NCBI RefSeq assembly: GCF_009697225.1
Contig: NZ_WIND01000002.1
Location: 1-64,000 of the forward strand
Source: Halovulum marinum
Lineage (GTDB): Bacteria > Pseudomonadota > Alphaproteobacteria > Rhodobacterales > Rhodobacteraceae
Direction of reading: 5' to 3'
Length of the DNA: 64,000 nucleotides
Shown: positions 43,724 to 51,546 of the stretch, one piece after another
How the letters are laid out: each line of letters starts with the position of its first letter
Position numbering within the stretch: position 1 is the first letter of the stretch
Program-made: the position numbers and the translations under genes
Notes under the pieces: model-generated
Database searches by the model: none
What the model was told of the DNA's origin: nothing
What the model saw: the letters and a program-made list of their open reading frames with translations, nothing else

Positions 43724-46021
43724 TCAGGCCCGGATTTCCGCCGGTGCGTCCTGCGGCAGGCCTGCCGCGCGGGCGATCGGCGCGGCGGGCTCCAGCACCC
43801 CCAGATGCGACAGCCGGTCGGCGTAGCGCGCGGCCTGTGCGGCCAGCGAATAGTCGCTTTCGATCACCAGCCGACCGGCCGCGGCCTGGCGGCGGGCTGC
43901 GGCGGGATCGCCCGCGACGCGGCGCAGGGCGGCGGTCAGCGCGTCGGGCTCGACCTCGGCCCAGCGCGCGCCCGGACAAGGCCAGATCGCCTGGCTGCGG
44001 GGCACCGGGACCAGCCGCGCCGCGACCGGCTCGGCGGTCAGCGGGGTGCAGAAGTCGCGGCTGCCCGAATGATCCGTCGCCACCACCGGGACCCCCAGCG
44101 CCAGCGCCCAGGCCGGCAGGTAGCCAAAGCCCTCGGCCCGGTGCGGCGAGACCAGCGCGTCGGCCGAGGCGATCAGGCCGAGAAGTTCGGGGAAGGGCAG
44201 CATCCGCCGGTCGATGCGGATCCGCGGATCGACCGCCGCGGCCCGCGCGATCGCCGCCATCTGCCCCTCGGGATCGCCCCAGTGCGCCGGCGGCGCGGGG
44301 GTGGTCTTGACCACCAGTTCCACGTCGGTGCGCCCGGCGAACGCGGCCTGGAAGGCGCGGACGCCGGCCAGCGGGTTCTTGCGCGCGACCGAGGAGCGGG
44401 CGTCGAAGCAGATCAGGAACCGCGACACGCCCGCCGGCGGCCCGGCGACCGGCGCCGGCGGCGGCAGCGCGATCCCCTTGCGCACCACCGTCACCGGCCG
44501 GTCGAAACATCGCTGGTAGACCCGCTTCAGGAACACCGTCGGCACCCAGATCTCGTCCAGCATCTGCAGCGCGAGCCGGTGCGTGGCGGGAAGCCGGTCC
44601 AGCTCCCACAGCAGAAAGCCGATCTGCGGCCCGTCGCCCGCCCGCGCGCCGCGGGCCAGCATCTGCTGCGGGATCCGGTCGGCGTTGAGATGGTAGAGCG
44701 TGGCGCTGCGGACCAGCCGCCGCCCGCACCCGTCCGGCGGGGCGGGCAGCGCCGCGACCGCGGCGGCGCCGGCGTCCACCGGTTCGAGCCGGGGGCTGAT
44801 GCCCGCCTCGCGCAGGGCCGCGGCGCTCATCCAGAAATTCTGCGCCAGCCCGGTGGCGTTGCCGGCGATGCCGACCAGGTGCAGCGCCGGCGGCCGCGGC
44901 GCGCGCCGGGCTGGTGCGGTGCCTGTGTCGGTGCCTGCGCCTGTGTCGGTGCCTGTGTCCGGATCCGGGCGCACCGTGGCGAGCGTCGCGGCCAGGAACG
45001 GGCAGGCCCATGGCGCGGACAGGCTGTCGTGGCGCTCGGCGGGCAGGCGCAGGGCCAGCATCAGCAGCCAGTCGCCGCGGCTGAGCGTGAGTCCCGGGCC
45101 CAGCGGCCGGTCGAGCGCCGCGAGCGTTTCGGCGTCGTCCGGCGCCGTGCGCCCGGCCAGTGCGCGCAGCAGCACCCCCTCGGGGCCGGGCAGGTCCATC
45201 TCGGGGGGCGGCGGGCCGGGCAGGAACCGCCGCCAGTGCCGCCGGCGCTTGCCGGCGTGGCGCAGGTGCACCGCGATGCGCGGGGTCGGCGCGTAGTCGG
45301 GGTCGGGCCCCAGCGCAATTCGCAGCGCCCGCGGCAATGCGGGGCCGGGGCGCAGCCTGCCGTGGCGGGCGGCGGCCTCCACCGTGCGCGCGGACAGTCG
45401 CCGGGCGGCGCGCGCCAGCTCGAGGATATCGTGCCGCGCGTGTTCGGGCAGGGCCCGGCCCGCCGGACCGGCAAGCGCCCGGGCCACGTGCTGCTCGGTC
45501 AGACGCAGCTCGGCACCGGCGGTGGCCAGCAGGTTGAAGCAGGTCGCCTCGGCGCGGTCGGGGGCAAGCGTCGGCGCGGGCAGCCCCAGGCAACGCGACA
45601 GGATCGCCGCCGCCGGTGTCGCGAGGTCGGCGAGAACGACGCCGCGCCCCAGGAGCAGGCGCAGCACCAGGCGATGCGCCGCGGGCGGGCGGCGCTCGGA
45701 GATCGCGACCACCCGGCGCGCCGCCCGGACCTGTCGGCGGAGCGCGAGCAGCCGGACCAGCCAGCCGCGCAGGCGCCGCGATTCGGGCGGTCGGCGCAGG
45801 ACCTTGAGATAGATGATGCCGTCGGCGCCGGCATCGGGTGGCTGCGCGCCGATCACCGCGTGCCCGAACGCGCCGGGCTGCGGCACCAGCGCGGTGACCG
45901 CCGCGCCGGCCTCGGCTGCGCCGGCGACGCAGGCGGCGGCGTGGCACGGAACCGCCCCGCCGGTCAGCGCGAAGCTGCCCAGCACCCACAGTCGCGCGGA
46001 GGCCATGCTGCCCGGTTCCAT
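43724..46021 (-). CDS. Large glycosyltransferase with a C-terminal GT4 domain
   Basis: This is a 765-residue protein. The C-terminal 390 residues form a GT-B/GT4 glycosyltransferase: LIGFLLWELDRLP-like helix, VPTVFLKRVYQRCFDRPVTVV, LICFDARSSVARKNPLAGVRAF (typical of mannosyl- and related transferases), and HRAEGFGYLPAWALALGVPVVATD, the sugar-nucleotide loop with the E-x7-E-like Glu. The N-terminal 330 residues (LVRLLALRRQVRAARR..., APDDAETLAALDRPLG) do not match a known domain to me. A short Pro/Asp/Thr/Gly-rich linker with PDTGTDTGAGTDTGT joins the halves. Probably in capsular or lipopolysaccharide synthesis. Confidence 0.85.
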   Translation of the reverse strand: MEPGSMASARLWVLGSFALTGGAVPCHAAACVAGAAEAGAAVTALVPQPGAFGHAVIGAQPPDAGADGIIYLKVLRRPPESRRLRGWLVRLLALRRQVRAARRVVAISERRPPAAHRLVLRLLLGRGVVLADLATPAAAILSRCLGLPAPTLAPDRAEATCFNLLATAGAELRLTEQHVARALAGPAGRALPEHARHDILELARAARRLSARTVEAAARHGRLRPGPALPRALRIALGPDPDYAPTPRIAVHLRHAGKRRRHWRRFLPGPPPPEMDLPGPEGVLLRALAGRTAPDDAETLAALDRPLGPGLTLSRGDWLLMLALRLPAERHDSLSAPWACPFLAATLATVRPDPDTGTDTGAGTDTGTAPARRAPRPPALHLVGIAGNATGLAQNFWMSAAALREAGISPRLEPVDAGAAAVAALPAPPDGCGRRLVRSATLYHLNADRIPQQMLARGARAGDGPQIGFLLWELDRLPATHRLALQMLDEIWVPTVFLKRVYQRCFDRPVTVVRKGIALPPPAPVAGPPAGVSRFLICFDARSSVARKNPLAGVRAFQAAFAGRTDVELVVKTTPAPPAHWGDPEGQMAAIARAAAVDPRIRIDRRMLPFPELLGLIASADALVSPHRAEGFGYLPAWALALGVPVVATDHSGSRDFCTPLTAEPVAARLVPVPRSQAIWPCPGARWAEVEPDALTAALRRVAGDPAAARRQAAAGRLVIESDYSLAAQAARYADRLSHLGVLEPAAPIARAAGLPQDAPAEIRA

Positions 46022-46044
46022 GCCGGCATGCTGCGGCCGGCATG

Positions 46045-46061
46045 GTTAACGGAACGTTAAC
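46045..46061. promoter_or_regulatory. Inverted repeat GTTAACG-GAA-CGTTAAC
   Basis: A perfect 7-bp inverted repeat with a 3-nt centre lies 24 bp upstream of the glycosyltransferase start, where an operator or promoter would be expected. Nearby CCGGCATG is repeated. The regulator is unknown. Confidence 0.4.
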
Positions 46062-46236
46062 AGAGCGTCGCCGGCGCGGCTGGGCCGGCGATGGCTCGCG
46101 GCTGGCGGTGCGTATCTTCGTGCCGGAGAATTTGCATCCGGCCCCTTCTCAAGCGCCCATCGCCGCCCTATGTTTCGCGGTGGCGGGTGCTGCTCTTCTC
46201 GTGCAAGGCCTTCATCCTAGTGGCCTTAAATATTCT

Positions 46237-46366
46237 TGAGGGAGCTGGCTCTGTGCTCGACCCTGGTCTTGCGCACCCGGTGCCCACCTGGTTCTCCAGG
46301 CTCTCAAGGATCCAGCGCCTTCACGGTCGCTGCGGGCCCGCCGCTCTCGTTACCGTCCCTCTTCCT
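46237..46366 (+). ncRNA. ssrS: Possible 6S RNA upstream of 5-formyltetrahydrofolate cyclo-ligase
   Basis: The 375-bp gap before the 5-FCL gene is the conserved position of 6S RNA in proteobacteria. The segment from 46237 to 46366 has complementary ends (GAGGGA near 46239 with TCCCTC near 46355), and internal hairpins CCTGG-TTCT-CCAGG and CAGCG-CCTTCACGGT-CGCTG. An AT-rich TTAAATATT at 46226-46234 could be a -10 region. The 3' and 5' limits are uncertain, and the closing stem is short. It could also be a leader RNA for the downstream gene. Confidence 0.4.
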
Positions 46367-46396
46367 TTCGCCGCGCCCGCGTGGCACTTCCCGAAC

Positions 46397-46975
46397 ATGA
46401 CCGCAGCACCATTGCAGGACCCCAAGGGCGACGCCCGCCGGCGCGCCCGTGCCGCGCGCGCCGCAGCGCATGCCAGCGCCGACCCGGCGCCGGCGCTGGC
46501 CTTGCTGGAGCGGGAGATCGGCCGCCGGTGCCGCCCCGGCGGCTGCATTGCCGGATATGCCGCGATCCGCAGCGAACTGGACCCGCGCCCGGCGCTGGAG
46601 CGGCTGCACGAGCGGGGTTTTCGCATCTGCCTGCCGGTGGTCGAGGGCCCGGCCCGCCCGCTGCACTTCCGGCTCTGGGAGCCGGCGTCGCCGCTGGTGG
46701 CGGGGGCGTTCGGGGCGATGGTCCCGGACACCGGTTCCGCGGCCGAGCCCGATCTGCTGATCGTGCCGCTGCTGGCGTTCGACGCGCTCGGCTTCCGGCT
46801 GGGCTATGGCGGCGGCTACTACGACCGCACGCTGGAGACGCTGCGCGCGCGGCGCGCGCTGACGGCGCTGGGGCTTGCCTATTCCGGGCAGGCCGCGGCG
46901 GCGGTGCCGGTCGAGCCGACCGATCAGAAGCTGGACGCGATCGTCACCGAGACCGGGCTGGTGCTGCCGCGCTGA
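46397..46975 (+). CDS. 5-formyltetrahydrofolate cyclo-ligase
   Basis: This 192-residue ATP-dependent enzyme converts 5-formyl-THF to 5,10-methenyl-THF. It has the N-terminal KGDARRRARAARAA (nucleotide/phosphate contact), LIVPLLAFDALGFRLGYGGGYYDR (about residues 122-145, the family signature) and the C-terminal PVEPTDQKLDAIVTETG. No SD was seen. Its location next to a potential 6S RNA and a YmdB-like gene is typical of alphaproteobacteria. Confidence 0.93.
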   Translation: MTAAPLQDPKGDARRRARAARAAAHASADPAPALALLEREIGRRCRPGGCIAGYAAIRSELDPRPALERLHERGFRICLPVVEGPARPLHFRLWEPASPLVAGAFGAMVPDTGSAAEPDLLIVPLLAFDALGFRLGYGGGYYDRTLETLRARRALTALGLAYSGQAAAAVPVEPTDQKLDAIVTETGLVLPR

Positions 46976-47017
46976 GCGCGGCTTGCGTTCCGCGCGCGCT
47001 GGCTCTAGGTGCAGCGC

Positions 47018-47836
47018 ATGAGGCTGCTTTTTCTTGGCGATATCGTCGGCCGCACCGGCCGCAACGGGATTCTGGACCGGATCGCGCGGCTGCGCGCCGA
47101 CTGGAAGCTGGATTTCATCGTGGTCAACGGCGAGAACGCCTCGTCCGGGACCGGGCTGACCGGCGGCAACGCGACCGAACTGCTGGAGGCCGGCGTCGAC
47201 TGCCTGACGCTGGGCGACCATGCGTTCGACCAGCGCGACATGCTGGGGTTCATCGACAGCGAGCCGCGGATCATCCGGCCGATCAATTTCGCCAAGGCCG
47301 CGCCCGGCAAGGGATTTCGGCTGTTCACCGCGCCGAACGGACGCAAGGTGCTGGTGATCCAGGTTCTGGGCCAGGTGTTCATGAAGCGCCCGTTCGACGA
47401 TCCGTTCTCGGCGGTGGACGCGGCGCTGAAGACCGCCCCGATGGGCGGGCTGGCGCAGGCGGTGATCGTCGAGATGCACGCCGAAGCGACCTCGGAGAAG
47501 ATGGCGATGGGCCACTGGTGCGACGGCCGCGCCTCGCTGGTGGTAGGCACGCACACCCATGTGCCGACCGGCGACGCGCAGATCCTGCCGAAGGGCACCG
47601 CCTACATGACGGATGCTGGCATGTGCGGCGACTACGATTCTGTCATCGGCATGGACAAGACCGAGCCGCTGAACCGCTTCATCACCGGCATGAGCAAGGG
47701 CCGCTTCACGCCCGCCGCGGGCGAGGCGACGCTGTCGGGCGTGGTGGTCGAGACCGACGACCGCACCGGGCGGGCGGTGAACCTGGCCGCGGTGCGTGTC
47801 GGCGGCCGTCTGGCGCAGGCCGGACCGGACTTCTAG
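47018..47836 (+). CDS. YmdB-like (TIGR00282) metallophosphoesterase
   Basis: This 272-residue protein has LLFLGDIVGRTGR at the start, NGENASSGTGLTGGNA, TLGDHAFDQRD, EMHAEATSEK, and VVGTHTHVPTGDAQILP, all the metal-binding blocks of the family. In Bacillus YmdB cleaves 2',3'-cAMP and affects biofilm formation; no such role is established here. The ATG at 47018 is preferred to a GTG at 47009. It lies 42 bp after the 5-FCL gene, presumably in one transcript. Confidence 0.92.
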   Translation: MRLLFLGDIVGRTGRNGILDRIARLRADWKLDFIVVNGENASSGTGLTGGNATELLEAGVDCLTLGDHAFDQRDMLGFIDSEPRIIRPINFAKAAPGKGFRLFTAPNGRKVLVIQVLGQVFMKRPFDDPFSAVDAALKTAPMGGLAQAVIVEMHAEATSEKMAMGHWCDGRASLVVGTHTHVPTGDAQILPKGTAYMTDAGMCGDYDSVIGMDKTEPLNRFITGMSKGRFTPAAGEATLSGVVVETDDRTGRAVNLAAVRVGGRLAQAGPDF

Positions 47837-47934
47837 GCGCCCGGTCCCCGCTGCCCGAGGCAGCGGTTGCCCGGGCACGGCGCAGCGGGCATGAAAGGGC
47901 GGACCACGACCGGAGCGGGACCACGGAGGCGCGG

Positions 47935-48924
47935 ATGGGAGCCTGGGGCACGGGGCTTTACGATGACGACACCGCCTGCGACGTGCGCGCGCGGTTCCGC
48001 GAGATCGCCCGGCTGCCGGTGCCGCCCGCCGAGGTCGCGGCGCGGATGGCGCGGGAATTCGGCATGGGCGAGGCGCCCCACGCCGAGGAGGAGGTCGATT
48101 TCTGGCTGGCGCTGGCCGACCGGTTCCATCGCTACGGCATCGATCACCCGCCGGTGATGGCGACGGCGCGCGGCATCATCGACAGCGGCGCCGATCTGGC
48201 GGCGAAACAGGCGCTGGACATGACGGCCGCCGATCTTGCGCGCCGCGCGGCCGCGCTGGCGGCGTTGCGTGCGGCATGGGATGCGCCGCATCCGAAACCG
48301 CGCGCCCGGCGCATGCTGAAGGGCCCCGAGCGGCTGGTGCTGACGCCGGGCGAGATCTGGGCCTATCCGACGATGGACCACGCGGCGCTGCCGTTCCACT
48401 GGCACCTGTACGATTCCAGGACCATCGGCGAGCATTTCCGCCCCGACGGCTGGGGTGCATTCGCGGTGCCGGACACCTGGCATCACGAAGGGTTCTACGC
48501 GCGCTACCTGATCGCGCTGGCGCATCTGCCCAAGGGCGGCGGACGACCGACGGCCGAGCAGATCGTCGCTGCCCCGCTGCAGGTGATCCGCGAGCAGGTC
48601 GCCGATCTCGACCCGGAGGGCGCGCTGATCTACCGGCCGCAGGATCTGCGAGCGATCTGGGGCGTTCACATGCTGAAGCCCGGCAAGGCGCTGCGGCTGT
48701 GGCAGGCCGAGCGGGTGGGACGCCGGGCGCCGGACCCGGACAGGGCGCGGACGGCGGTCACCGGACCGCTGCGGCAGGCGATTCTGCGGCCGGACGGGCT
48801 GGCCTCGATGGAGCATCTGCTGACGCTGACCTCGTTCTTCCACCAGCAGGCGCTGTGCCCGGAACCCGCCAGCGTCGGACGTCCGGACCCCGATCTGCGG
48901 ATGTCCGACCTGCTGCCCGGCTGA
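47935..48924 (+). CDS. Protein of unknown function with DUF4259-type N-terminus
   Basis: This 329-residue soluble protein begins GAWGTGLYDDDTACDVRARF, resembling the start of DUF4259 proteins. A further 300 residues include LVLTPGEIWAYPTMDHAALPFHWHLY, a beta-rich segment of unclear relationship. No catalytic signature, membrane segment or signal peptide is visible. It is 98 bp after the YmdB-like gene and 83 bp before the SLC13 permease. Codon use is like its neighbours. Confidence 0.75.
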   Translation: MGAWGTGLYDDDTACDVRARFREIARLPVPPAEVAARMAREFGMGEAPHAEEEVDFWLALADRFHRYGIDHPPVMATARGIIDSGADLAAKQALDMTAADLARRAAALAALRAAWDAPHPKPRARRMLKGPERLVLTPGEIWAYPTMDHAALPFHWHLYDSRTIGEHFRPDGWGAFAVPDTWHHEGFYARYLIALAHLPKGGGRPTAEQIVAAPLQVIREQVADLDPEGALIYRPQDLRAIWGVHMLKPGKALRLWQAERVGRRAPDPDRARTAVTGPLRQAILRPDGLASMEHLLTLTSFFHQQALCPEPASVGRPDPDLRMSDLLPG

Positions 48925-49007
48925 GCCGGCGCATTGCGCTTGAGCGCCGGGGCCTTCTCGGCCAAGCTGCGCCACCGTACGCACCCCAACAGGAACGACC
49001 GCGGCAA

Positions 49008-50786
49008 GTGACCGACCTGATCCCAGCGGGCCTTGAGGCCCAGTTCACCCTCGGCGTGCTGCTGGCGATGTTCGTGCTGTTCGTCCGCGAGACCTATCCG
49101 ACCGAGGTCGTGGCGCTGTTCGGCGCGACGGTGATGCTGGTGACCGGGGTGCTGGACACCGACCGGCTGCTGGCGGTGTTCTCGAACCCCGCGCCGTGGA
49201 CCATCGGCGCGATGTTCGTGATCTCGGGGGCGCTGGTGCGCACCGGCGCGCTGACCGCGCTGACCAACTCGATCGGGGCGCATGCCGAGACGCGGCCGCG
49301 CGCGGTGCTGTGGGGGTTCGGGGTGGCGACGCTGTTCGCCTCGGCGTTCATGAACAACACGCCGGTGGTGGTGATGCTGATCCCGGTGGCGGTGTCGCTG
49401 GCGCAGACCATGAAGCTGGCGCCGTCCAAGCTGCTGATCCCGCTCAGCTACTGCGCGATCCTGGGCGGGATCTGCACGCTGATCGGCACCTCGACCAACC
49501 TGCTGGTGGACGGTGTGGCGCGCGCCAACGGGCTGGCGCCGTTCACCCTGTTCGAGATCACCCCGCTGGGAGTGATCCTGGCGGCGTGGGGCCTGTTCTA
49601 CCTGCGGGTGGCGGGGCCCAGGCTGCTGCCGGTGCGCGACAGCATGGCGGACCTGCTGACCGACCGGAAGTCGATGAAATACTTCACCGAGATCGCGATT
49701 CCCGAGGGCTCGCCGCTGGTCGGCGAGACGGTGTTCAACGTGCCGCTGTTCCAGCGCACCGGCACGCGGGTGATCGACGTGCTCCGGGCCGACGAGTCGC
49801 TGCGGCGGCGGTTTCCGGACGTGACGCTGGAAAAGGGCGACCGGGTGATCCTGCGCACCGCGGTGGGCGAGCTGCTGGGGCTGAAGGAGCGCGGCGACGT
49901 GCACATGGTCGACGAGCTGGGCTCGAAGTCGACCAAGACCGTCGAGGCGCTGATCTCGCCGGGCTGCGCGCTGATCGGGCGCACGCTGGGCGAGCTGCGC
50001 CTGCGCCGCCGCTACGGCGTCTACCCGCTGGCGGTGCACCGGCGGAACCAGAACATCGGCCGGCAGCTGGACGACGTGACCGTGCGCGTCGGCGACACGC
50101 TGCTGCTGGAGGGCGCGCCCGACGACATCCGGCGGCTGGCGCTGGACCAGGGGCTGGTGGACATCTCGCAGCCGACCGCGCGCTCGTACCGGCGCAGCCA
50201 CATGCCGCTGGTGCTGATGGTGCTGGCGGGGATCGTGGTGCTGGCGGCGCTGGACGTGGCGCCGATCTTCGCGCTGGCGATCACCGGCGTCGCGCTGGTG
50301 CTGGCCGCGCGCTGCATCGACGCCGACGAGGCGTTCGGCTTCATCGAGGGACGGCTGCTGATCCTGATCTTCTCGATGCTGGCGGTGGGGCAGGCGCTGG
50401 ACGCATCGGGGGCGGTGCGGCTGATCGCCGATACCCTGGCGCCGGCGCTGATGCAGCTGCCCGGCCCGCTGCTGATCTGGGGCATCTTCCTGATGACCTC
50501 GGTGCTGACCGAGATGATGTCGAACAACGCGGTGGCAGTGGTGGTCACGCCGGTCGCCATCGGGCTGGCCGACGCGCTGGGGGTGGATCCGCGGCCGCTG
50601 GTCGTCGCGGTGATGGTCGCGGCCTCGGCCAGTTTCGCGACCCCGATCGGCTATCAGACCAACACCCTGGTCTACGGGCCCGGCGGCTACCGGTTCTCGG
50701 ACTTCCTGAAGATCGGCGCGCCGCTGAACCTGAGCCTGGGGCTGGTGTCGAGCCTGGCGATCCCGCTGCTGTGGCCGCTGAACTGA
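49008..50786 (+). CDS. SLC13/DASS-family anion permease with central TrkA-C domains
   Basis: This 592-residue membrane protein has two sets of helices flanking two RCK/TrkA-C-like domains (about residues 205-390): YFTEIAIPEGSPLVGETV and STKTVEALISPGCALIGRTL. The first membrane part contains SAFMNNTPVVVMLIPVAV and GTSTNLLVDGVARANG, and the second has TEMMSNNAVAVVVTPVAIG and SFATPIGYQTNTLVYGPGGY, as in SLC13 (sulfate/dicarboxylate) transporters. A GTG start is used with a weak upstream AGGA; internal ATGs are less likely. The 3' end carries tandem repeats. Confidence 0.88.
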   Translation: MTDLIPAGLEAQFTLGVLLAMFVLFVRETYPTEVVALFGATVMLVTGVLDTDRLLAVFSNPAPWTIGAMFVISGALVRTGALTALTNSIGAHAETRPRAVLWGFGVATLFASAFMNNTPVVVMLIPVAVSLAQTMKLAPSKLLIPLSYCAILGGICTLIGTSTNLLVDGVARANGLAPFTLFEITPLGVILAAWGLFYLRVAGPRLLPVRDSMADLLTDRKSMKYFTEIAIPEGSPLVGETVFNVPLFQRTGTRVIDVLRADESLRRRFPDVTLEKGDRVILRTAVGELLGLKERGDVHMVDELGSKSTKTVEALISPGCALIGRTLGELRLRRRYGVYPLAVHRRNQNIGRQLDDVTVRVGDTLLLEGAPDDIRRLALDQGLVDISQPTARSYRRSHMPLVLMVLAGIVVLAALDVAPIFALAITGVALVLAARCIDADEAFGFIEGRLLILIFSMLAVGQALDASGAVRLIADTLAPALMQLPGPLLIWGIFLMTSVLTEMMSNNAVAVVVTPVAIGLADALGVDPRPLVVAVMVAASASFATPIGYQTNTLVYGPGGYRFSDFLKIGAPLNLSLGLVSSLAIPLLWPLN

Positions 50787-50840
50787 TCCGGCAGGTCTGA
50801 TCCGGCAGGTCTGATCCGGCAGGTCTGATCCGGCAGGTCT
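50785..50840 (+). repeat. 14-bp tandem repeat, four units
   Basis: Four exact copies of GATCCGGCAGGTCT begin at 50785, 50799, 50813 and 50827. They start inside the SLC13 stop codon and run straight into repeat copy C, whose first eight bases are also GATCCGGC. The unit equals the ends of the repeat's first block (GATCCGGC...AGGTC) with the 17-bp middle removed. They therefore look like internally deleted, amplified derivatives of that repeat. Confidence 0.85.
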
Positions 50841-50912
50841 GATCCGGCGGAGGCGCTGACGCGCCAGGTCCCTTCTCCCCGGTTCCGCCTTGCGGCACAA
50901 CCGGGGCCCGTG
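50841..50912 (+). repeat. Two-hairpin intergenic repeat, copy C
   Basis: This is the best-preserved copy. The first block is GATCCGGCGGAGGCGCTGACGCGCC followed by AGGTC. The second is CCCCGGTT-CCGC-CTT-GCGG-CAC-AACCGGGG, a nested hairpin with 8-bp outer and 4-bp inner stems. It lies in the convergent gap after the SLC13 gene. Copies A and B share its core. Confidence 0.8.
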
Positions 50913-50949
50913 GCGCGTAGATGTGGCCGGCGGCGTCAGCGGCCACGGG

Positions 50950-51384
50950 TCAGAGCGAGAATTCCTCGAGCTTGACCTCGATTTGCGGCGGTGTCTCGGC
51001 CCAGGCGTCGTTCCAGGGCACCTCGGTGACGACGCAGGTTGCCGGCGTGCCTTCGGCCACGCTGCCGGTGCGGGTGAAATAGGCCAGGCCGGGGGCGATC
51101 TCGGTCTCGCCCGAGGCCAGCCTCGTGTTGTTCAGGATCTGCGGCTCGAGCGTCGTCACCGCCGCCGAGCCCTCGGAGGCGATCGCGCCGCACAGTTCGG
51201 TCCGCCCGCCGTTGTCCCGCAGCGCATAGGCGATTCGGGTGGTCGCTTCGCTGTCCGCCCAGGCGATCGTCGAGACCTGGAATCCGGGGCCGACCGGCAG
51301 GGTCGGCGCCTGCGGCTGCGCGGTCTCGCAGGCGGCCAGCGCGCCGGCGCTCAGGACCAGCGCGGCGAGGGAGGTTCTGTGCAT
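50950..51384 (-). CDS. Putative lipoprotein
   Basis: This is a 144-residue protein with a lipoprotein signal: hydrophobic SLAALVLSAGALAA followed by C19 in an LAAC lipobox. The rest is short and beta-rich, with two further Cys (LCGAIASEG, TCVVTEVPW) that may form a disulfide. No family was recognised. It is oriented away from the 5'-nucleotidase gene, and its transcript converges on the SLC13 gene. Confidence 0.75.
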   Translation of the reverse strand: MHRTSLAALVLSAGALAACETAQPQAPTLPVGPGFQVSTIAWADSEATTRIAYALRDNGGRTELCGAIASEGSAAVTTLEPQILNNTRLASGETEIAPGLAYFTRTGSVAEGTPATCVVTEVPWNDAWAETPPQIEVKLEEFSL

Positions 51385-51546
51385 GGATGGCCTCGTCTTT
51401 CAGCGTGGATCGGGTTGGCTCGTGCTGCGGATGCGGGGCGGCGCCGGGCCGCCCGCGCCAACTCAAGCCGATGGCGCGAAGGTTGTAAACAGATTGTCAA
51501 AATGCTCCTGTATTCAGCGGCAATCATCAATCGAACGGAGTACCCG

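Noticed and set aside
43554-46043. Alternative 829-codon frame over the glycosyltransferase
   Set aside because: It is Arg/Ala/Pro-rich and has no glycosyltransferase motifs, whereas the chosen frame contains EGFGYLPAWALALGVPVVATD-like GT4 signatures.
46381-48924. A single 847-codon open frame running through the 5-FCL, YmdB-like and DUF4259 region
   Set aside because: Only its last 329 codons resemble a protein family. The first part overlaps two well-supported genes in other frames.
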